The position numbers were made by a program, and so were the translations under genes. A stretch of DNA of 64,000 nt from Actinacidiphila epipremni (lineage in GTDB: Bacteria; Actinomycetota; Actinomycetes; Streptomycetales; Streptomycetaceae): assembly GCF_012034175.1 (NCBI RefSeq), contig NZ_JAATEJ010000003.1:124001-188000 (forward strand), in the 5' to 3' direction. Positions 27,102 through 35,079 of the stretch are shown piece after piece. The notes beneath the pieces were generated by a model, which was given only the letters and a program-made list of their open reading frames with translations, made no database searches and was not told the origin of the DNA. The first letter of the stretch is position 1. Every line of letters begins with the position of its first letter.

Positions 27102-28079
27102 GTGAGTCAGCCACGTCAGCACCCGGGTCAGCCCGGTCGGCCCAGCCGACCCGGTCAGCCCGGTCAGCCCGGTCAGCCCGGTCAGCCCGGTCACTCCGGT
27201 CGGCCGATCAGACCGCGGCGGGTCGCGTTCGACTGGAAGCGGACGCCGCTGCACTGGATTCCGGGCGAGCCGACTGCGACGCATGTCATCAACGTGCTGC
27301 ATCTGCTGCTGCCGGCCGGCGAGCGGTGGTTCGTCAAGGTGTTCAAGGAGGCGCTGCCGCTGGTGACCGACGAGCAGCTGCTCAGGGACGTCAAGGGCTT
27401 CATGGGCCAGGAGGCCACGCACAGTGTGCAGCACGCGTACGTCCTGGAGCATCTGGCGGAGCAGGATCTCGACACGGCCGCGTACACCCGGCACGTGGAG
27501 TGGATGTTCGACGTACTGCTCGGTGAACGGCCGCCGTGGGGGATACCGATACCGCGGCGCGAGTGGCTGCGCTTCCGGCTGTCGCTGATCGCGGCGATCG
27601 AGCACTTCACGGCGGTGCTGGGCGACTGGGTCCTGGACGCCGACGCGCTGGACGGCGCGGCGGCCGACGAGGTCATGCTGGACCTGCTGCGCTGGCACGG
27701 GGCGGAGGAGGTCGAGCACCGGGCGGTCGCGTTCGACATGTACCAGCACACCGGCGGGCGGGGCGCGGTGCGCTACCTGCGGCGGGTGGAGGGGATGGCG
27801 CTGGCCTGGCCGACGCTGTTCTACCTGTGGACGGCCGGGGCGCGCTATCTGCTGCGGCACGATCCGGCGCTGCCCGGGGGCCGGTACCGCTTCCGGGACC
27901 ACCGGGCAGCGGCCCGCCGCGGGCTGCTGCCGTCGTGGGCGTCGCTGAACGCCGCGATGCCGCGCTATCTGCGCGGGTCGTACCATCCGTCGCAGGAGGG
28001 CTCGCTGCGCAAGGCGGCGGACTATCTGGCCGTCTCCCCCGCGGCCAGGGCCGCCGGCGGCGCGGCGGCGGCCTCCTGA
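27102..28079 (+). CDS. PF10118-like metal-dependent hydrolase
   Basis: 325 residues from the GTG at 27102 with AAGGAGG 7 bases upstream. A Gly-Gln-Pro repeat region occupies residues ~15-32. The body matches the predicted metal-dependent hydrolase family: ERWFVKVFKEALP, GFMGQEATHSVQH, LIAAIEHFTAVLG and EEVEHRAVAFD, where the Glu and His residues resemble a carboxylate-bridged di-iron centre in a four-helix bundle. The family is often annotated as a hydrolase, but oxidative chemistry is equally likely. Position between an EphD-like protein and a MerR regulator suggests lipid or xenobiotic metabolism. Confidence 0.85.
   Translation: MSQPRQHPGQPGRPSRPGQPGQPGQPGQPGHSGRPIRPRRVAFDWKRTPLHWIPGEPTATHVINVLHLLLPAGERWFVKVFKEALPLVTDEQLLRDVKGFMGQEATHSVQHAYVLEHLAEQDLDTAAYTRHVEWMFDVLLGERPPWGIPIPRREWLRFRLSLIAAIEHFTAVLGDWVLDADALDGAAADEVMLDLLRWHGAEEVEHRAVAFDMYQHTGGRGAVRYLRRVEGMALAWPTLFYLWTAGARYLLRHDPALPGGRYRFRDHRAAARRGLLPSWASLNAAMPRYLRGSYHPSQEGSLRKAADYLAVSPAARAAGGAAAAS
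27150..27197 (+). repeat. Tandem cggtcagcc nonamers encoding Gly-Gln-Pro
   Basis: About five in-frame copies of a 9-bp unit (cggtcagcc) near the 5' end of the metal-dependent hydrolase gene give a collagen-like GQP tract. Length and codon-level identity suggest recent slippage. Confidence 0.85.
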
Positions 28080-28135
28080 CGGCGCGGCGGAGGCGTGCGC
28101 GCGGGTGAGAGCGACGAGCGAGTGAGGGCCGGCAG

Positions 28136-29086
28136 GTGAGCACCGACACCGACGCAAGCCAGGGTGCGTACCGGATCGAGGACCTGTCCCGGCTCACCGG
28201 GACGACGGTCCGCACGATCCGTGCGTACACCGACCGCGGGCTGCTGCCGAAGCCGGAGCGGCGCGGGCGGGCCAACGTCTACGGCGACACGCATCTGGAG
28301 CGGCTGCGGCAGATCGCCGATCTGCTGGAGCGCGGCTACACGCTGGCCAGCATCAAGGAGCTGCTGGCCGCGTGGGACGCGGGCACCGGGCTCGGCGGTG
28401 TGCTGGGCCTGGTCGGCGAGGTGGACCGGCCGTGGTCGGACGAGGAGCCGGTGCGGATCGGGCTGCCCGAGCTCATGGCGGCGTTCGGCGGGGTCGACGA
28501 CCCGTCGGCGGTGCAGGAGGCGCTGCGGCTGGGGGTGCTGGAGCCGGTGCCGGGCCGGGACGACGAGTTCACCGTGCCGAGCCCGCAGGAGCTGGCCGTC
28601 GCGGTGGAACTGCACGCGGCGGGCGTGCCGTTGAGCGCGATCACCGGCCATCTGCGGGAGCTGCGCGGCCAGGTGGAGCACATCTCGGAGCGCTTCCTGG
28701 AGTTCACCACGGAGTACGTCTTCCAGCGCTTCCTGCACCACCCGCCGACCGACACGGAGGCCGCCGAGGCCGCCGCCCTCGTCCGCCGGCTGCGCCCCCT
28801 CGCCCAGCAGACCGTCGACGCGGAGCTGGCCCGGGCGATGCGGCTGCGCGCCACCGCCCACATCCGCCGCCACCTCGGCGACTCCGTCCTCCCCCCGCGC
28901 CCCGCCGCCGAGCCGCCCGCCCCGGACACCGTCCCCCTCCCCCTGCCGGCGACCACCCTCGCCGCCGTCCGCGCCCTGGTCGGCCCGGCCCACGTCGCCG
29001 CTTTCGTGGCCGCGGCCACCGACCGCGAGATAGCCGCCCGCCGCATGGACGCCCTCGCCCGTCCGCCGGACCGGCAGCCGGACTGA
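28136..29086 (+). CDS. MerR-family transcriptional regulator
   Basis: 316 residues from the GTG at 28136 with GAGGG 8 bases upstream. The winged-helix MerR DNA-binding domain is at the N-terminus: YRIEDLSRLTGTTVRTIRAY, DRGLLPKPERRG, YGDTHLERLRQIADLLERGY. The remaining ~220 residues form a large effector-binding region without Cys clusters, so a small organic ligand is more likely than a metal. It follows the metal-dependent hydrolase by 56 bases on the same strand and may control the three-gene run starting at 25115. Confidence 0.9.
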   Translation: MSTDTDASQGAYRIEDLSRLTGTTVRTIRAYTDRGLLPKPERRGRANVYGDTHLERLRQIADLLERGYTLASIKELLAAWDAGTGLGGVLGLVGEVDRPWSDEEPVRIGLPELMAAFGGVDDPSAVQEALRLGVLEPVPGRDDEFTVPSPQELAVAVELHAAGVPLSAITGHLRELRGQVEHISERFLEFTTEYVFQRFLHHPPTDTEAAEAAALVRRLRPLAQQTVDAELARAMRLRATAHIRRHLGDSVLPPRPAAEPPAPDTVPLPLPATTLAAVRALVGPAHVAAFVAAATDREIAARRMDALARPPDRQPD

Positions 29087-29145
29087 GCGCGGGGCCGCCG
29101 ATCCGCGGCCGGCGTCGGGCGTCCCGGGCGGGGAAAGCGGGCGGG

Positions 29146-30060
29146 ATGGGAGAGATACGGGTCGGGACGTGCTCGTGGACGGACAAGGCGCTGGTGTCCA
29201 GCGGGTGGTATCCGGCGGGGAGGCGGGATGCCGAGGGCAGGCTGCGGTATTACGCCACGCGGTTCCCGGTCGCCGAAGTGGACTCCACCTACTACGGGTT
29301 GCCCAGCGCCCGCAACAGCGAGCTGTGGCGGGACCGCACGCCGGACGGCTTCCGCTTTGACGTCAAGGCGTTCTCGCTGCTGACCGGCCATCCGACGCGG
29401 CCGGCCGCGCTGCCGCCCGACCTGCGCCCGGCCCTCGCCGGCCGGAGCCCGGACGGCGGCACCGATCCCGGCCTGCTCGACGAGGTGTGGGCGCGGTTCA
29501 GCGGCGCGCTCGCACCGCTGCGCGAGGCCGGCCGCCTCGGCGCGGTGCTTTTCCAGTTCCCGCGGCGGCTCGCGCCGGGCAGGCCCGCCGAGGCGTTCCT
29601 GCGCCGAAGCCGTGAGCGGGCCGTCGGCTGGCCGGTGGCCGTGGAGTTCCGGCACCCGGGCTGGTGGCGCCCGGACCACGCCGCCACGACGGCCGCCCTG
29701 CTGACGGACCTTGACGCCACCGCCGTCGCCGTCGACATGGCGCAGGACCTCCCCGCGTCCATCCCCCCGACCGTACGGGTCACGTCCCCGCGCCTCGCGG
29801 TCGTCCGCTTCCACGGCCGCAGCGCGCACTGGGGCACCGGCAGCAAGAAGGACCGCTTCCGCCACACCTACACCCGCCAGGAGCTCGCCGAGTGGACCCC
29901 GCGCATCCGCGCCCTCTCCCACCAGGCGGCGCAGGTCCACGTCCTGTTCAACAACTGCTGCGCCACCGCCTCCGTCCACGCCGCCCAGACCATGCGCGAC
30001 CTCCTGACCACCGAGAACCCGGAGCCGCCGCCCGCGGCGGCGGACGTTAACATCGCCTGA
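29146..30060 (+). CDS. DUF72 family protein
   Basis: 304 residues from the ATG at 29146. TIM-barrel DUF72 signatures are present: IRVGTCSWTDKALV, ATRFPVAEVDSTYYGLP, FRFDVKAFSLLTGHP, AVLFQFPRR, VAVEFRHPGWW, and a C-terminal VHVLFNNCCATASVHAAQTM. The family has structural similarity to xylose isomerase and endonuclease IV-like barrels but no agreed function. It is 59 bases after the MerR gene and could be cotranscribed. Confidence 0.9.
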   Translation: MGEIRVGTCSWTDKALVSSGWYPAGRRDAEGRLRYYATRFPVAEVDSTYYGLPSARNSELWRDRTPDGFRFDVKAFSLLTGHPTRPAALPPDLRPALAGRSPDGGTDPGLLDEVWARFSGALAPLREAGRLGAVLFQFPRRLAPGRPAEAFLRRSRERAVGWPVAVEFRHPGWWRPDHAATTAALLTDLDATAVAVDMAQDLPASIPPTVRVTSPRLAVVRFHGRSAHWGTGSKKDRFRHTYTRQELAEWTPRIRALSHQAAQVHVLFNNCCATASVHAAQTMRDLLTTENPEPPPAAADVNIA

Positions 30061-30107
30061 ACTACGCCGCACCTCCGCACCACCCATACACAACCGAGGA
30101 AGACCAC

Positions 30108-32963
30108 GTGCGCTCCAGGCGCCTTCCGATATCGCTCGTACCCCTGGCGCTGGTCGCAGGCACCTTCTGCCTGGCCCCGCCCACCGACGCGTCGGCCGAC
30201 GCCGGCACGCTGTATGTGAACGACCGGCTGCTCACCTGCTCCGACACCGCCGAGAACCGCGGCACGCAGGCCCGCCCGTTCTGCTCGATCCAGCCCGCCG
30301 TGGACGCGGCGCAGCCCGGGCAGACCGTCGAAGTCGCCCCGGGCGTCAGCTACAAAGGCCCGATCGTGCTGCACCGGTCGGGAGAGCCGGGTCAGCCGAT
30401 CACCCTCGAAGGCAACGTCAGCCGCGCCGTCACCGGTGCCTACCCGGTGGTGGAGAGCACCACCGCGACCGGGCTGACGGCCGATCATGTGCACGACGTG
30501 GTCGTCCGAGGGCTGGCCTTCAGGGGATACCGCCAGGGCGCGGTACTGACCGACTCCAGCGCGGTCACCCTCGACAACAACATGTTCGACGCGACGACGA
30601 CGGCGACGAGCGGGTACACGCCGACGGACAGCGGCATCACGCTCGAAGGCGCCTCGGCGGACGTCACCCTCTCCCGTAACCTGGTCCGCTTCCACCCCGC
30701 GGCGGGCATCTCCGTGGGCCCGGGCGTGACCGGAACGATCGTCACCACGAACGTCGTCGAGGACAACGGCGGCCACGGGATCGTCGCCACCGACGCACCG
30801 GACACCGCGGTGACCGGCAACACCGTGAGCCTCAACTGCGGGAGCGGGCTCGTACTCGACGGGTCCTCGTCGCACGCGGCCGTCGAGAACAACATCGTCG
30901 CCGGCGACGACCTGCTCAAAGCCGGCAGCGCGACCGCACCGGCCTGCACCGACCAGGACCAGCCGGAAGTCTCCGTCTCCGCCGGGTCGGCCGCCGGATC
31001 GACCCTCGGCTACAACATCGTCCACCCGCGCGGGACGGCGCAGCCGTACTCCTGGGCGGGCACGCCGTACGCCGACGCCGCGAGCCTGCTCGCCCGCACG
31101 GGCCAGGGCGGGCACGAGCTGAACACCGATCCCGGCACCAGGCTGCTGCCCCCCGCCGATCAGTCCCCGGCGATCGACTCGGCGGACGCCGGCGCGATCG
31201 GCGAGCTGAGCACCGACTTCCAGGGCCGCCCCCGGGTCGACGATCCGTTGGTCGGCAACAGCGGCACGGGCGACGGCGGCTATGCCGACCGGGGCGCCTA
31301 CGAGGTCCAGGACCCGTTCAATGTCAGCCTGGCCGGCGACGTCAGGGCCGCGCCCACCCTGGCGGCGTTCACCTTCACGGCGCAGGTGAACAACCCCTGG
31401 AACGACACCGTCTCCTACCGCTTCGACTTCGGTGACGGCAGCGCCGCGCAGCCCGCCGCCACCCCCACCGCGCAGCACGCCTACCAGGCGACCGGGACGT
31501 ACACGGTGACGGTGACGGCCACGACGACGTCCGGTGTCAGCCGCTCCGCGACGACGCAGGTCACCGTCAACCCGCCCGGGCCGTTGACCCCCTACCTCGG
31601 GGTGGAGTCCGGCATCACGGGCGAGCCGCTGCACGTCCGGGCGACCTTCGACGGCCGCACCGACCCCTGGCCGGTCACGGCGGGGACGCTCGACTTCGGT
31701 GACGGAACCGCGCCGACCGCAGGCTCCGGCGTCCTCCAGCACGACTACGACAAGCCCGGTACGTACACCGTCGTCGGCACGCTGAGCGACGCCGGCGGCC
31801 GGACGGCCACGGTCAGCAAGCAGGTCAGCGTCGGCGGGCAGTTCGTTCCGGTCACGAAGACCCGGATCCTGGACACCCGGTCCGGTACCGGCGCGCCCAA
31901 GGCCGCGCTGTCCGCCGGGCACGTCCTGGCGCTGCAGGTCACCGGCAGGGGCGGTGTCCCCCGCGACGGGACCACGGCCGTGGTCCTCAACGTCACCGAG
32001 ACCGCTGCCACGAACGCCGGGAACGTCATCGTCTACCCCGGAGGGGCGGGCACGGCTCCGGCCACCTCCAACCTCAACTACAAGGCCGGGCAGACGACCC
32101 AGAACCTGGTCACCGTCCCGCTCGGCCCGGACGGAACGGTGAACCTGGTCGACTCGGCGGGCTCGGCCGACCTGCTCGCCGACGTCCAGGGCTACTACAC
32201 CACCGACGGCACCACGCCCGGCGCGGGCTACCTCGACGTCCTCACCCCGGTCCGGGTCCTCGACACCCGCTCCGGCGCGGCCAAGGCCACGGTGGGCCCG
32301 GGCAAGACGCTCACCCTCGACCTGTCGAAGAACGTCAGCGCCGAGTCCGCCGTGCTGCTGCACGTCACGGCGACCGGCGCGACCGGCAACACGTACGTCA
32401 GCACGTACACCACCGGCAGCGCACGGCCGGACGTCTCCGACCTCAACGTCGGCGCCGGTGAGACCGTCTCCAACCTGGTGGCCGTCCGGCCGGACAGCCA
32501 CCACCGGGTGACCTTCTTCAACCACGCCGGCAGCACCGACCTGGTGGTGGACCTGGTGGGCGTGTTCGGCGCCGACGTCGCCGGTGACGCCTCGTACGTC
32601 GCGCTCGCGCCCCACCGGGTGCTCGACACCCGCTACGGGACGGGCGCGCCGGCCGCGAAGGCCGGTCCGGGCGGCACGCTCACGGTCAAGGTCACCGGGC
32701 AGGGCGGGGTGCCGGCCGGCGCCGCCGCCGTGCTGGTCAACCTCACCGGCACCGGCGCGAGCGCCAACACCTACGTGACGGCGTACATGCCCGGCTCGGA
32801 CCGGCCCGTCGCCTCCAGCCTCAACGTGACGCCGGGAGCGACCGTGCCGAACCTGACGCTGGTACGGGTCAGCCAGGCCGGCTACATCACCCTCTACAAC
32901 CACGCCGGAACCCTCGACCTCATCGCCGACATCGAGGGCTTCTACACCCCCTCCGCCTTCTGA
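30108..32963 (+). CDS. Large secreted protein: beta-helix, two PKD domains, three RxLDTR repeats
   Basis: 951 residues from the GTG at 30108 with GAGGAAG upstream. A Sec signal peptide ends near ASADA (residue ~31). Residues ~60-290 form a right-handed parallel beta-helix of the kind in pectate lyases and NosD (repeated VTLDNN/VTGNTV turns). PKD domains centre on RFDFGDGS (~437) and LDFGDGTA (~527), each ending in GTYTV. Three ~120-residue repeats begin TRILDTRSGTG (~582), VRVLDTRSG (~714) and HRVLDTRYGTG (~835) and each ends in a DLLADVQGYY-like strand. It is probably a cell-surface or matrix polysaccharide-binding protein. No sortase signal is seen, and catalysis is unproven. Confidence 0.85.
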   Translation: MRSRRLPISLVPLALVAGTFCLAPPTDASADAGTLYVNDRLLTCSDTAENRGTQARPFCSIQPAVDAAQPGQTVEVAPGVSYKGPIVLHRSGEPGQPITLEGNVSRAVTGAYPVVESTTATGLTADHVHDVVVRGLAFRGYRQGAVLTDSSAVTLDNNMFDATTTATSGYTPTDSGITLEGASADVTLSRNLVRFHPAAGISVGPGVTGTIVTTNVVEDNGGHGIVATDAPDTAVTGNTVSLNCGSGLVLDGSSSHAAVENNIVAGDDLLKAGSATAPACTDQDQPEVSVSAGSAAGSTLGYNIVHPRGTAQPYSWAGTPYADAASLLARTGQGGHELNTDPGTRLLPPADQSPAIDSADAGAIGELSTDFQGRPRVDDPLVGNSGTGDGGYADRGAYEVQDPFNVSLAGDVRAAPTLAAFTFTAQVNNPWNDTVSYRFDFGDGSAAQPAATPTAQHAYQATGTYTVTVTATTTSGVSRSATTQVTVNPPGPLTPYLGVESGITGEPLHVRATFDGRTDPWPVTAGTLDFGDGTAPTAGSGVLQHDYDKPGTYTVVGTLSDAGGRTATVSKQVSVGGQFVPVTKTRILDTRSGTGAPKAALSAGHVLALQVTGRGGVPRDGTTAVVLNVTETAATNAGNVIVYPGGAGTAPATSNLNYKAGQTTQNLVTVPLGPDGTVNLVDSAGSADLLADVQGYYTTDGTTPGAGYLDVLTPVRVLDTRSGAAKATVGPGKTLTLDLSKNVSAESAVLLHVTATGATGNTYVSTYTTGSARPDVSDLNVGAGETVSNLVAVRPDSHHRVTFFNHAGSTDLVVDLVGVFGADVAGDASYVALAPHRVLDTRYGTGAPAAKAGPGGTLTVKVTGQGGVPAGAAAVLVNLTGTGASANTYVTAYMPGSDRPVASSLNVTPGATVPNLTLVRVSQAGYITLYNHAGTLDLIADIEGFYTPSAF

Positions 32964-32983
32964 CCCGCCCCCCGTCCCACCCG

Positions 32984-33024
32984 CCGAAGCCCCGCCCGGC
33001 CAGTTCCGGGACGGGGCTTCGGCC
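32984..33024. terminator. Bidirectional terminator hairpin
   Basis: GCCGAAGCCCCG (32984-32995) pairs with CGGGGCTTCGGC (33013-33024); an inner CCCGG/CCGGG extends the stem with one bulged base. It separates the convergent beta-helix gene and the SIMPL fragment. Confidence 0.85.
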
Positions 33025-33053
33025 ATCCGCGGCCCCGCAGGGCGGGCAAGGCC

Positions 33054-33674
33054 CTACGAGGCCGCGATCGCGAACCCCAGCACCACGGCGGCCGAGACCA
33101 CCACGGAACCAGGAGCAAGGTCCGCCTCGGTGACGCTGCCGGCGTCGCTGTGGCTGCGGTAGCGGCCCGCCCCGACGCTCTCGGGATCGACATCCTCGAC
33201 GTGGACGACCTGGCCCAGCCCGACCCCGGCTGCCGCGGCGTAGAGCTCGGCCTTCGCCCTTGCGACGCGAACGGCCTTCTCCCGGGCCTGCGACCGCAGT
33301 TCCGGTTTGCTGCGGACGTCGAAGTCGACACCCTCCACCTGGTTCGCCCCCGCCTCGACCGCGGCGACCAGAAACGGCTCAAGGGCATCGAGGTCGCGGC
33401 ACTCGATGGCGAATGCCGCACGGCAGCGATAGCCCAGGAACACGCGGTCCGTCCCGTACCCGTTCCACGCGGTTTGCATGTCGAGCCTTGAGGCTGACAC
33501 CTGGGCGTCCCGGACACCGTGGATCCGGACTGTTTCGCGCAGGCTGGTTGGCCCGCGCCGGCGCATGTGAGCTGCGACCGGACGGTCGTTCGATGTACGG
33601 TCCGTGCACGTGTCGCGGTGCCGCCTCGACAACTTGGACAGGGCCTCGCTGTCCAGCACAAGAGTGCCGCTCAC
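33054..33674 (-). pseudogene. Chimeric gene: VapC N-terminus joined to 5'-truncated SIMPL (DUF541) protein
   Basis: The open frame gives 206 residues from a GTG at 33674. Residues 1-~15 (VSGTLVLDSEALSKL) are the start of a PIN-domain VapC toxin, including its first catalytic Asp, and overlap the VapB relic stop as GTGA. From about residue 44 the sequence is the C-terminal two thirds of a SIMPL-domain protein (AVEAGANQVEGVDFDV, AREKAVRVARAKAELYAAAAG, C-terminal hydrophobic VVVSAAVVLGFAIAAS). The SIMPL N-terminus and signal peptide are missing, and so is nearly all of VapC. It looks like the junction of a deletion. A translated chimera is possible but probably non-functional. Confidence 0.7.
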
Positions 33675-33919
33675 GCAGCGCCCGCCGGGGAGGCGTCACC
33701 CCGGTGCGCGGCATGGTGTGCGCGGATTCTTTCAGCCCGGGCCGCCACCTCGGCCTGGTCGATGGGCCCGTGCTCAGCCGCGTACTCCGCGATGTGGTCG
33801 TCGACGGCCTCACGCTGGAGCTGACGCCGCACGGCTTACTCGATGTACGACGAAACGCCCTGCCTGCCGGCGCGCGAGCGAATCGCCTCCAGGGTCTCGG
33901 CGCGCAGCGAGACGCTTCC
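33671..33919 (-). pseudogene. VapB-type antitoxin relic with internal stop
   Basis: On the minus strand the frame reads GSVSLRAETLEAIRSRAG, then GVSSYIE, a TAA at 33838-33836, and continues AVRRQLQREAVDDHIAEYAA to a TGA at 33671. This is the ribbon-helix-helix antitoxin layout (SSYI-x-AAVRRQL) interrupted by an in-frame stop, and its true start is missing. The stop overlaps the VapC-like start by 4 bases, as in intact vapBC operons. Related to, but clearly diverged from, the intact VapB at 37275. Confidence 0.7.
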
Positions 33920-33990
33920 GGGACGGGCCCTGGTTCAGGGCGGTGCCGACGGTGACCGCTGCCGTCGCCGGCACGGAGCGGATCAGGCGG
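33916..33990 (+). pseudogene. Fragment of an LLM-class (F420/flavin-dependent) oxidoreductase gene
   Basis: About 25 codons read FRDGPWFRAVPTVTAAVAG then TERIR. This matches FRDGPWFGAVPTLTAAAAV then TERIR in the intact LLM gene (about 37744-37818) at 20 of 24 positions, with strong nucleotide similarity. Homology stops abruptly on both sides. It abuts the 5' end of the VapB relic, so a deletion removed the divergent promoter region and the starts of both genes. Confidence 0.75.
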
Positions 33991-34047
33991 GGGTCCAGGT
34001 GCCGCAGGGGGAAGCTCGCGCGGGACGGACACACGGCCCAGCGGGCC

Positions 34048-35079
34048 TCACACCTGGCGGACCACGTACGGAACGGCCGTGGTCCGCGTACCGGCGTTCC
34101 GGCGGGCGAGGCCCGGGGAGTCGCCGGTGCCGACGACGCGGCCGTCGCGCACCGCGAGCCAGGTGCCCGCCGGCAGCCCTTCGGGAACGGCGAGGGCCAG
34201 CGCCGCCCCGGCCTGGCTCTCCGGCTCCGGGGATTCGCGGCGGGAGGCCGGTGGAGCGGCGCCGTCGCGCCAGGCGACGACGGTCCGCTCGCCACCCGTG
34301 CGCCGCGACCACACGATGTGCTGCGCCACGATCAGCGGGCCGAGAGCGGTCAGCAGCGGGAAACCGGACGACAGCGCACCGGCGGCGAACAGCGCGCTGA
34401 TCGCGCTGGTCACCACCACGGCGACCACGCCCGCCAGGATCGCGGCCGTCCGCCCGTACGCCTTCGCAGCCACGAGGGGGAACAGGACGAGCAGCAGCAG
34501 GTCCCCGAGGCCGACCGCCACCGGTGCGTGGCCGCCGGTCAGCGCGAGAAGCGGGGCGAACGGTCGCCCCCGCACCTGGGTGACGAAGTGCTCGGTGACC
34601 TGCGTCAGCGTGGTCGCCACCAGGTCGTAGCAGGTCAGCACCCCGGCGAGCGCAGCCACATGGGCCGAACGCATACCGCTCTGCACCCAGAGATTGGTCA
34701 CGCCCACCACAGCGACGGCGAGCAGTACATCGGTGCAGGCACGTACGCCGGCATCGCTGCCGCTGAGGGTGAAGGCGACGGTGACGCCCGTCGCCGCGAG
34801 GGCCAGGCACCACGCCCACAGGTTCGGGAGGACGGGCGCCAGGGTGAACTGCACGGCCAGGCAGAGCACCAGGCCGAAAAGGGCGGAGTCGGCGGCGCCC
34901 GGCAGGTGGGCGTAGATCAGCGGAGCCAGCACGACGCCCACGCACAGCACCGCGATGTCGGCGGGTACGTAGACGCCCACCGGTGGCCTGGGCATACGCA
35001 CCCGGGCCAGGTACACCCCGGCTCCGGCCACGAGCAGCGCCACGCAGCAACTCAGCGCGACCAGCGCGATTCCGCTCAT
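34048..35079 (-). CDS. Presenilin-like (GxGD) polytopic membrane protein, putative intramembrane aspartyl protease
   Basis: 343 residues from the ATG at 35079, which overlaps the stop of the upstream adenylase gene as ATGA. Nine hydrophobic segments are visible within residues ~1-257, followed by an ~85-residue soluble tail. Segment 6 holds LTCYDLVAT (Tyr151-Asp152) and segment 7 VAVGLGDLLLLVLFP (Gly190-Leu-Gly-Asp193), the two aspartate motifs of presenilin/signal-peptide-peptidase proteases (YD and GxGD). The last segment has FPLLTALGPLIV where the PAL motif would lie, but the exact PAL triplet is not present. Topology and motif spacing support an A22-like protease, though activity is inference. 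Its likely substrate is the small peptide encoded first in this operon. Confidence 0.7.
   Translation of the reverse strand: MSGIALVALSCCVALLVAGAGVYLARVRMPRPPVGVYVPADIAVLCVGVVLAPLIYAHLPGAADSALFGLVLCLAVQFTLAPVLPNLWAWCLALAATGVTVAFTLSGSDAGVRACTDVLLAVAVVGVTNLWVQSGMRSAHVAALAGVLTCYDLVATTLTQVTEHFVTQVRGRPFAPLLALTGGHAPVAVGLGDLLLLVLFPLVAAKAYGRTAAILAGVVAVVVTSAISALFAAGALSSGFPLLTALGPLIVAQHIVWSRRTGGERTVVAWRDGAAPPASRRESPEPESQAGAALALAVPEGLPAGTWLAVRDGRVVGTGDSPGLARRNAGTRTTAVPYVVRQV

Noticed and set aside
29868..33026. 1052-codon minus-strand frame
   Set aside because: Shadow of the beta-helix/PKD gene; low-complexity translation and no start signal.
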